The notes below the pieces were generated by a model, which was not told the origin of the DNA, ran no database searches, and saw only the letters and a program-made list of their open reading frames with translations. The position numbers and the translations under genes were made by a program. From Ancylostoma caninum (lineage: Eukaryota > Nematoda > Chromadorea > Rhabditida > Ancylostomatidae), in NCBI GenBank assembly GCA_037903475.1, contig JBAJFG010000347.1, positions 1,984,001 to 2,048,000 of the forward strand: 64,000 nt of DNA, written 5' to 3'. The first letter of the stretch is position 1, and the number at the start of each line of letters is the position of its first letter. Positions 35,401 to 64,000 of this stretch are shown piece after piece.

Positions 35401-36400
35401 TTGTGGCATATTTGTAGCATAGCTGCTATTGTTATTTAGACAGTATGCATGTATGGAAACTTGTACCTGGCAGATTACTTAGACTAAATATCGCAGCGAT
35501 GCGGAGGTCTACCGCAGGACACTCAGAGGAATCAGTCAGAAGGCGTAGTCTGTTACATACCGCAAGTACCGCTTTAGTTTTCCGCAAAGAATAATTCACT
35601 CCTCAGCATCTACAATTGCCCGAAATTTTGAAGCGAAATTATTTCAAAACATCTTCAATAATCCTTCTTTTTTTGTTTCAACGTGACTGACATTCAAGCC
35701 AACTCAACAGCGGAAAACCCTTACTAAGATTTGCACTGGAAACCTACGAGAATTCTCTAACGATTGTAGAAGATAGTGAAGACCATGTTGAATTTTCTGT
35801 GTGTTTTTCGTAGTATTCCGACAATTACACTATTAACAAAAATTCGTCGACATCCCTTGGCAGGGGTTTCGTGAAGTTATTAGGGCATACATGGAGATGT
35901 TAGCGTATTATTTGACCGGTTTTGCTCAAGAAACTCCACGAGTTTGTCTTCGATGTTAAGTGTGACTTACTCTTTACACTGAATCTAGGTTCTTAGCAGT
36001 CGCACGGGCGCTTTCGGGGGCGAGAAATAATGCAAAGTTGGCAAAACTCATCATTCTATGAACCGAAATCTTTGAGTCCTGGAGAACATCTTTGAGTCCT
36101 GGAGAACATTCCCCCTAACTAGCTCCTTCACACGTCCCAATTTTCTCGATTTTTCGGGGTTATACTGCACCGCCTGAGAGTTTCTTCCACATGCTGCGAG
36201 ACCACCGTTTGAGTGATGAGCTCTCCAAAGAACTGAATGCTATCGTTCTGTTCATATGCTGACACCTTTGTCTGAGTAGTTCTTTTCTAATATAATTTGA
36301 TCTGATGAAACATTTATTTGTATTGATGCAGCCTGATTCAATAAAGTAGTTAAGACCGAACTTGTGTTTTGGTTCTTCTTAGTGTGCTCAGCAGATCCTA
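35401..36400. other. 3' flank of gene A
   Basis: The first ~90 bases resemble the sequence after the gene B stop (shared TGCATGTATGG...TTGTAC), so the duplication extends past the coding end. An AATAAA at 36340-36345 is followed by GTAGT, and gene B has AATGAAGTGGT in a similar setting near 59438; these could be poly(A) signals. A 22-bp tandem duplication (TCTTTGAGTCCTGGAGAACA unit) lies at about 36070-36110. Confidence 0.35.
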
Positions 36401-36847
36401 TTGAAACATCAACTTGTATCCCTATTTTATTATTCAGGGTGTTATGTGCAGTTTCCTCACTTTAATTCTACAAAATAATGAAACAATTAGTTGTAAGAAG
36501 TCGATTTACACATTCCTTCTTACGTCCACTCCAAAATCTCATTGGATAGCTTTTTGTCGGCAAAGATGTTCCAATAGAAGTTACTGTATCCATAAATGAG
36601 CTTCGTTCGTAACCAGGCAACGGCCAGCGTGGAGTTCTACCTCATTTTCGTAAAAATGAGGCAATGCCACAGCTCATCAACCTCCTAATGACGACTACGC
36701 ATTCATCCTAGTCTCTTCTCATCGCTACCATTGAAGGTTTAGTGGCGTAGGGGAAAGGAGGCGTGACACTCGACTCAATCCGTCTTGTCTTTATACGTTC
36801 TTCAGTTATTACAATTCAACAATTAGTTCGACTGATAAAACACCTAA

Positions 36848-37572
36848 TTACACTATAGTACACTCTTGCAACGACAGTTTTCCAGCCCAAATGATCACCC
36901 GAGAAGTTTCATCACCTATTTTTTCAATATCTGCACGACTGATATGCTGGGGATGTTTCTGGGGATCGGAGTTAGGAGCTAAATTTACGTCGACAACGTA
37001 ATATTTGTAGGGTCCATTCAAATCCAGAAGGCGCAGCCCGTCTTCAGCAGGTGATGGTATGATTGCCCTGTCAGTGAGCAAAGTCCTGGCAATGATCCAG
37101 TCAATCGTCTTGGATGCGACTGATTTTTCGGGGCATGAATGGGGTTACCAATGCAAGCTTATAGGATAATGAAACCGAGAGCTCAGTCGTTCAGTGCGTA
37201 AGAGCTTTTCTGGGGGTATCAGGAATCTTCAGCTTTTCAAGGTTTTGTCTATCAATAGCAAATCTGTTCTCTTCAGAGGATACAACACGAATATGGGCCC
37301 AATCGTGAAACCTAGTATAACGGTGTTCAGTACCACTGCCAAGGAAATTCTTCATAGAATTGAAAAGGTGTAGAACAACGTCACGCGTAAGCTCTTGGTG
37401 AGGACAGAATGCTTCCAAGAACACCTTGCGCTCGCTTTTGGATGAAGTGCCCGAGACTTCTTAAACTGAAACCTCGGCCTAAAATATTTGAAGTTGGTAT
37501 GATCCATAAAATTTCGGATTCACAGGGCTCAACTTGAGCGACTAATTCCTTTAGAACTGTTGTCTTGTACAT
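36848..37572 (-). CDS. Unrecognised coding-like stretch between the two genes
   Basis: Three minus-strand frames follow one another: 37572-37381, 37424-37191 and about 37120-36848. They look protein-like rather than random: SMKNFLGSGTEHRYTRFHDW in the second and LLDLNGPYKYYVVDVNLAP in the third, ending in a stop at 36848. The frame changes between pieces could be short introns or decay. I see no signal peptide, membrane segment or family motif. It may be a small gene lying opposite to the receptors or a fragment of an unfamiliar mobile element. Confidence 0.35.
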
Positions 37573-38884
37573 ACGTAAATAAAGTCATCCAAAATCCCTC
37601 TCACTCGTCCGAGAGCCAACTTTATTGCAAGATCATTTGGGTTCTAGCTGAAAATATCTTTAAATTTGCCTGCATAACTCAGTCGATTCAAACGTCGAGT
37701 TGGAAATATTCTTTTCAAGTACGGTTTCACCCAGTTTCTTGGAAGCCATGGTCTCGGTTTTGCTTTTTTTTTGCTCGTCTTTTTTTCGATGCTTGCACGA
37801 AAACCCATGATTGCGCAGATTTTTGTTGTTCTTTTCGTTTTACTGATACTTTACAACGTTTTGCTTTGTGCAAACGTAATGAAACCAACCTAACCTGTCT
37901 ATTTTGAAAGATAGCACCAGGTTGGATTACACGAAATTCGCTATTATAAAGTTGCTGTCACCTACCAATCCGAAGACGTTGCAATTGGTGGCAGTCAGCA
38001 CACAGGGCTGGGATTCATGAACGCATAACCAGGCGAAACTATGCTAGCAAACCAACCTTTGCGCACTGTGGTGAAAGAAACGTGGGGGGACTCTCCCACT
38101 TCCAAGTTCTGGGTGTGGAATGCATTAGTCTGATTTTCAGTTTCCCATAATTTTAGCTCCGATGCTAAAAAGTCTGAGTTACTGGAATTATGGAACTAAT
38201 GCGTTTGATGGGACGATGAATAGCTAGAAAAAACTTCGATCCAAGCAATATTTGCAAAATGCAATTATGTGATTTTCTTCCTTGTGATCTTTGTTGGTGT
38301 AGTAAGCAAATCTTTGTATTCATATCTGTATCTCGTAAAGGAATCAGTGCAAAGAAAGTCTATCATCTAATCAAATATGTAGCTGGAAAGCATTGTATTA
38401 TGTATGGAGGAAGCGTGCAATTTTTTACCCTTCAACAATGTCAAGAACCCAAGCTGTTGTGCTGAGAACTGCTAATCCGAGAGAATCGCAACAACGACTG
38501 CTGCGACTCGATGCTCGGCCTAGTACTTTGGAGTAGTTTTGGGGAATTATACTTATATCCTTGATTCTCTTGCTAACCATTTCACTTCAAGGTATTTCTT
38601 AAGAGCTTTACCTATTGTCCCCCTAGATGATAACGGACTGTATTCAGGAATTGCGATTGTGAGATTTTAGCATAGATTTTCTCGCTATTTGGAAAAACGG
38701 CCCGCGCACGTGGAGACAGAGGGAGGGTCTTATAGAGACACACCAAAGATTCTGCACAATACAGTGATCTATGTACTCCTACTGTTCTAATGAAATCCCA
38801 TGAGCATTATCGCTCCTCAGACTGCGATGCACTATCTATCGTTGCCTGCTCAAAGTTGGGCGGGTTCGAACGAAAATTGTATTC

Positions 38885-38896
38885 CTGCTTCTTTAG
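38885..38896 (+). promoter_or_regulatory. Likely trans-splice acceptor of gene B
   Basis: TGCTTCTTTAG ends at 38896, 17 bases before the ATG at 38914, mirroring gene A. The leader AACTCTTGGGAGACAAA resembles the gene A leader AATTCTTGGATAACC. Confidence 0.4.
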
Positions 38897-38913
38897 AACT
38901 CTTGGGAGACAAA

Positions 38914-59285
<20,372 letters not shown>

Positions 59286-61200
59286 TTGTAGTATGTAGCG
59301 GCATAGTTTTGTCAGTAAGCTTGTTATATGCATGTATGGCACGTTGTACTGGATGGATTAGTTCTTTTTCTCACCATAATGTGGTTTACTGAAGTAGTTG
59401 TGTTTGCAGTACTCGATTTTTTCAGTATAATTTAGTCTAATGAAGTGGTCACTGATGTTGGTTTCTATACCGAAACTCAAGCTATGATATCCTTCTCACG
59501 ATGCTGTCCCTCACCCTCTGGAAGTAGGTGGATATTTTGTGTGAACTGCCTACCTTTTCGACACGTGGCGCAGTACCCAGACACTACAGTAAAACTGGTC
59601 TATTTGTTAAAATTACAACATCTGCGTTGACATACTATTAATTCTAAGTAGCCCTGTAGCAGTGATCATCGCATGTGTTCGCCTGCAGATCCTAGCATCT
59701 TTGAAATTTGAAGGGCGTGAATGGTGACTTCCACCTCCGAAAAATTCTTGCATGCACTAGAACTGTAATTGTGGTAAATGTACGGCAGCCTGGCTTTTCG
59801 AACCAGGATCATTCTGCAGTACTACCGCGATTGTTTATTTCCAGCATGGTTCCTATCTTTCTCATGTGTTATCATTCTGTCATCAATTGCTCAAAAAGGA
59901 AGGAGAGGACAGACTTTGCGGCTCCCACCGTTCCAGAAGCAGCCAATGAGAGAATGGCGGCAAATGGAGGAGAGGGTAGTGGATGGGAAGGATAGGATTG
60001 GAGTAACATCTCATGGGTCGGCTAAATAGCAAACAATTCAAAGACTCAAGTAATAATTGAGGAATCAATTCAAAAAAATTGAGTCTTCGAAAAATATGAG
60101 GTCTTAGGGTCTTTAGTACCTCTCCTTAGCGGCCGTATTGCTCTCAGCTTTCCGAGTTTTCGATGTATTACTCGAACACGGACATACGCAACACGTTGTT
60201 TGCTTCTAAGTGTTTACTTAATCACGTATTTATTTCTATCTGGGTACTCCACTGTTAGTTGTTGCATACATTTCCAGAAATACGAGTGTAGAACTAACTA
60301 TGGACAATGAAGTGAAGGCGATAAGTAACACTGCCGCTGTAGTCCTTGCCTCGACGACTGTAGCACCCTGCGCCCCCGTTGCTGGCGACTGTGAGGCCGG
60401 TGCGCATCGATTGTGGGCGGGACATCGCTGCTGGCGACTGTGATTTCGGTGCCTATCGATTATTCTCCAATGTTGGCGACTGTGGCGTCGCTGCATATCG
60501 ATTGTGAGCGGTCACCAACATTAGCGGTCGCTGTCGCCGGCGACGACGACGCGGGGAGCTATACTCCTCGAGAAGCGTAGGGGCTACCTAATATGTTGGA
60601 TTGATGATATGATTGTAAGCACAGCGCACAGATCGTAAACAAATGAGCGGGTTCGCTCAGATACAATATTTGTCTACCTGCTTCACATCGGCTTAAGGAG
60701 CATGATAGGGTAACTTTTACAGGAAATCCCAGGAAACTGAGCGTTAGTGGTATTCCAAACCAGACTTGGCCACGAAACAATCCAGCTGGAAGAGCCTGTA
60801 AAGATGTCTGGCATATGCTGCGAACTTATCGGTAGAATTAGAGTAATTGCCTCTGAAACATCTGACATTTGTAATACCTCAGGATATACTTACTATCTTA
60901 ACGGTAACGACTATAAAAATCGTTACTTCGACAATGCCTCCATCGAAGTGCCATCGTGCTACAATTCTGTGTAGGCACACATTCATATATTCAGCTATTT
61001 TGACATTAAATGTTGAACATCGTCCAAATCCTCTCGACAAAAGAGATGCAAAGACTTCGCTTGTGTGCAATTCTACGAAGAAGTTGCTGGATACCAGGAC
61101 TTCTAGAAGGCAAAATTTACCACAACATTAAAACCAGCGAGATAGAGTATTGAACCTCGAGACTCTTCAGGCTTAGTCTACGTATTTTATCAAATGTGCA
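59286..61200. other. Region after gene B, nothing recognised
   Basis: The first ~60 bases retain similarity to the 3' flank of gene A. A degenerate tandem repeat keyed by TTGGCGACTGTG...CATCGATTGTG occurs about three times at 60371-60510. Open frames up to 95 codons show no motifs. Confidence 0.35.
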
Positions 61201-61219
61201 TGACCCAATATTATTTTGA

Positions 61220-61890
61220 ATATTTGAATTTTTTTAGAATAATCGAATTTCGAATTCAATCGATTTTTCACTCTTCTCGAATAATCGAATTTCGAATTTA
61301 TTCGTTTCTTCACTTCTCTCGAATGATCGAATTAGTGTTCCAGGAATGAACTGGTTGAAATCGATCCTACTTGCAAAGCGTCCGCAGTAAATTAGAGGGA
61401 CCGTCGCTGCCATCAATCAGAATTTCCATGTCTTTGCAAGTTATACCAATCTATGCTTCAGGCAGCGGGAGTGGCGATGGTGATTGACGCTTCCTTTATG
61501 TCTAGCTGTTTCGTTTCAGGAGTGACATGAAAGGATGGAAGAGAGCGAATCGTCGATTGATATATTTTTGAAAAGTTAAATCAATCAATTAAATAAATGA
61601 AGCCTGGAAAAATTGAAAGCAATGCTGATCATTCGATCATTGTAGACTGCGCAAAAACTGGTAGCTTGGAACGAGGAATTTCGCGGACACACGCTTTCCT
61701 CGAATATTCGAAATTATTTGGTTATTCGAAACGAAATCGAAACGAACACCGAATGAATTGGAAATTTTATCTCCATCGAGTATGCAAATTTCGGATAGAT
61801 TCGAAGATGGACCTTCATCGAATATTCGAGTTTTGAATAGATTCGAAAATGGACTTTTCTGAATATTCGGAAAATGAAATTTTTCTGAAC
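61220..61890. repeat. TCGAAT-rich repeat clusters
   Basis: Two clusters (about 61220-61335 and 61690-61885) consist of reiterated ATTCGAA/TTCGAAT palindromes with spacers of about 20-50 bp, for example TCGAATAATCGAATTTCGAA. They could be eroded satellite DNA or arms of a fold-back element. No coding sequence is evident. Confidence 0.55.
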
Positions 61891-61905
61891 AGTCGCTATG
61901 GGTCA

Positions 61906-63530
61906 AAGGCTAGCACCTATTCTTGCTGTCTGAGCAGAATAGAAGAGCCAATGCTAGCCCGACGCCCCTTGATGTACTGTCGATATATTGATGATTATTG
62001 CATAGTCACATCGACACAGCCCGAAATGGACGAGTGTTTCAACATCCTCAACCAACAGTCACAACACACAAAACTTACGCAGGAATCCCCCAGTGGCGGT
62101 TGCTTGGCCTACCTAAACATTCAAATAAAACGGCTTGATGAAGGTTAAATGGTATCGCAAGATAAGCGCGAAAAAATGTCATAATACACGCAAAATCTAC
62201 ACATCCAATAGCTGTGAAACGAGCCGTTGAACGAAACATGTTCAAAACTGCTACCCAATTTTGCACTGGCGAAGCCGAACGACAAGTCGGTCTTGTAAGT
62301 AAGAAGCGTTGCGAACAACAACGGGTACTCAACACCTCAACATCCTCGAAAACGACCTGGTGCATATTCAAACATTTTGAAGGCAAACAAACTCCCGCTT
62401 TGCCTTCCACTACTAACCGATGACGCAACCGCTGAACATCCGAGATGTCTCGTTCGAGCACAGCTGCAAAATGATTTGATCTTGCTCTGCATCCCATTGG
62501 CGACCCATTTGGCGAGGTTTGTTTGCCAACCTAGGAAACGGGTTTGCAAACGAGCCACGCAAACGAACTCCGCCAAATGTCTTGCCAAACATGATGCCCC
62601 GCGAAATGGTTCGTCATGCAAACCTTGCCAAACAGGTCGCCATGCAAAAATTGTGCTTTAACATTGCACGTGAAATTTTGCCACATACTCCCACTCCCTC
62701 CCATTATCAGGAGAGGCCTTCAAAATTAAAATAATGTTCAAGCTTCACATTTAATGGTCAGATCCGAGAAGTAGTTTGAGTGAAGTACCTCCTCAAGCAG
62801 TTAAACCGGTAACATCCACCAGTTTTCACTATCACCTTCATTTTCACCGTGTCGTATGCTAGGAGAGTGCCGGTATCAGTCCGAAGTGTCTGCAAGGCAA
62901 AATGACAGCCTGATTTTTGCGGCGAGGACCACGGAGATATCATCATGCAAAAATCAGGCTGTGATTTTGCCTCGCAGACACTTCGGACTTACACCGGCAC
63001 TCATCTAATATGCGACTCCCTTTAAAATATGTACCTCAAACTTGTGTAATTGAACCGACTCCTCAACTGCAAAGCTGATGCGTCGTATGTGCCTGTCCAG
63101 GAAAATGAGTCGTCAACATATTTTCTCGCACTTTCTCTTGCCAAACAGACTCTGGACCCATTCTCCCGGAAAATGTCTAGCCACGCATGATTTTAACCCA
63201 TAAAATATCTTGCCAAATACATTCTCTCGCCAAATGTTCGCCATTGAACTTCAGAGTGGTGATCATCCCTAATGAAATCATCAAGAAACAGTTAGTGCAA
63301 AATAGACTCTACGATAGACAGTGCATAACAACCAATTGCGTTGTTTGCCCATGCGGACAAAATGGGGTTGTTCGCAAACAGGTGTAATATATGAGATTAA
63401 ATGTTTGAGCTGCTATTCCGTCCATATACATTGATGAAACCGGGCGAGTACTCGGTGTTGGTATAAAAGAACACTTGGCCAGCGAAAGACGTTTCAGTGT
63501 CATGTGCACGATTTAGACTACGAGTCTAAG
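61906..63530 (+). mobile_element. Decayed Penelope-like retroelement (RT plus GIY-YIG remnant)
   Basis: 61920-62148 reads MYCRYIDDYCIVTST, an RT active-site region with YIDD, followed by HTKLTQE...LAYLNIQIKRL, typical of Penelope-like elements. Downstream, MFKTATQFCTGEAERQ (62238-62285) matches their RT-endonuclease linker. At 63325-63480 the motifs CVVCPCGQNG and IYIDETGRVLGVGIKEHLA correspond to the Cys motif and GIY-YIG nuclease region. The expected first half of the nuclease motif is disrupted and many frameshifts occur (62148-63190 is scrambled), so the copy is inactive. Confidence 0.75.
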
Positions 63531-63816
63531 ATCCCCGTAAGGAAGCTCCTAGAGGCGTTTTGGATTTCGGTTCGGAATCCAAAGATGAACAACCGAAACG
63601 AACGCTTGGCGATTACGAATGACTTCTGGCCTTTCATGCTTCTCTGTTAGCTGTAGATCGTTACTGTATCTGTGGCCCATAGATCATCTTGGGTCCCTGG
63701 TGGCACTCATTCGTCCAGCGTGCGGAGCAATGCAGTGGATCTGCACATGCCCGCGGTGGATCCGCAGAAAAGCTGATTGGGTCGTTAATGCCAACAAAAC
63801 CTTCACGCACAATACG

Positions 63817-63901
63817 CGTATGGCCGAGCGGATAAGAGAGCGGACCTGGAAACATGAGTTTGAGAAGGCACGTGTGTTCGAATCCAGTGATGCACGAACG
63901 C
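63817..63901 (+). tRNA. tRNA-like sequence (type II, probably pseudogene)
   Basis: It contains a perfect internal A-box (TGGCCGAGCGG at about 63823-63833) and a near-consensus B-box (TGTTCGAATCC at about 63878-63888) at the spacing expected for a Leu/Ser-type tRNA with a long variable arm. However, the T-stem (GTGTG against CCAGT) and anticodon stem do not pair well, so I cannot read an anticodon. It is probably a tRNA pseudogene or tRNA-derived SINE head. Confidence 0.35.
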
Positions 63902-64000
63902 TTGCATGATGAAGTGCCAAAGCCATCGTGAATTCCCCCCTTGCCTTCGCGGCAGGTATATCGGCACGGAATCCCTTTTTGAAGAAAATAATCAGTCCCT

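Overview
This is a eukaryotic window with an intron-rich layout. Splice signals are nematode-like (short exons, acceptors of the TTTCAG/TTTAG type, phases that chain across introns). It is full of mariner, Tc1-like, piggyBac-like, non-LTR and Penelope-like remains. This fits a parasitic clade V nematode such as a hookworm or another strongylid. That placement is an inference from style and repeats; no marker gene was available to test it.

The coding content is dominated by two tandem paralogues on the + strand. Gene A spans about 6007-35400 and gene B about 38914-59285. I rebuilt both by aligning the copies exon by exon: matching phases and nearly identical exon lengths support 24 exons in A and 23 in the same order in B. 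Each encodes a signal peptide, a short Cys-rich module, an unrecognised ectodomain of about 200 residues, a pair of EGF-like modules, a seven-helix membrane region resembling adhesion/secretin-type (family B) receptors, and a conserved cytoplasmic tail of about 200 residues ending with the same stop. About 13 residues separate the last EGF cysteine from helix 1, so there is no room for a GAIN domain or GPS cleavage site. Gene A also has a 3,075-nt Thr/Ser-rich mucin exon, phase 1 at both ends, with no counterpart in B. One linking exon in the tail (phase 2 to 0) could not be placed with confidence in either gene. Lengths are about 1,960 aa for A and 920 aa for B, each plus that exon.

Layout: 1-5980 holds a non-LTR retrotransposon fragment and unrecognised DNA. 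6007-35400 is gene A, its introns carrying fold-back elements, a mariner relic, a composite block with an RT relic and a 59-bp minisatellite. 35400-38900 is intergenic with an unrecognised minus-strand coding-like stretch. 38914-59285 is gene B, with a 1.59-kb TA-flanked fold-back element ending 19 bp before an exon, mariner relics, a 118-120-bp minisatellite, an RT relic and long TA arrays. 59300-64000 holds unrecognised DNA, TCGAAT-rich repeats, a decayed Penelope-like retroelement and a tRNA-like sequence.

Many apparent defects (stop codons, frameshifts) vanished once the right splice frame was found by comparing copies. The main remaining doubt about gene B is the donor next to the TA array after its helix-7 exon.
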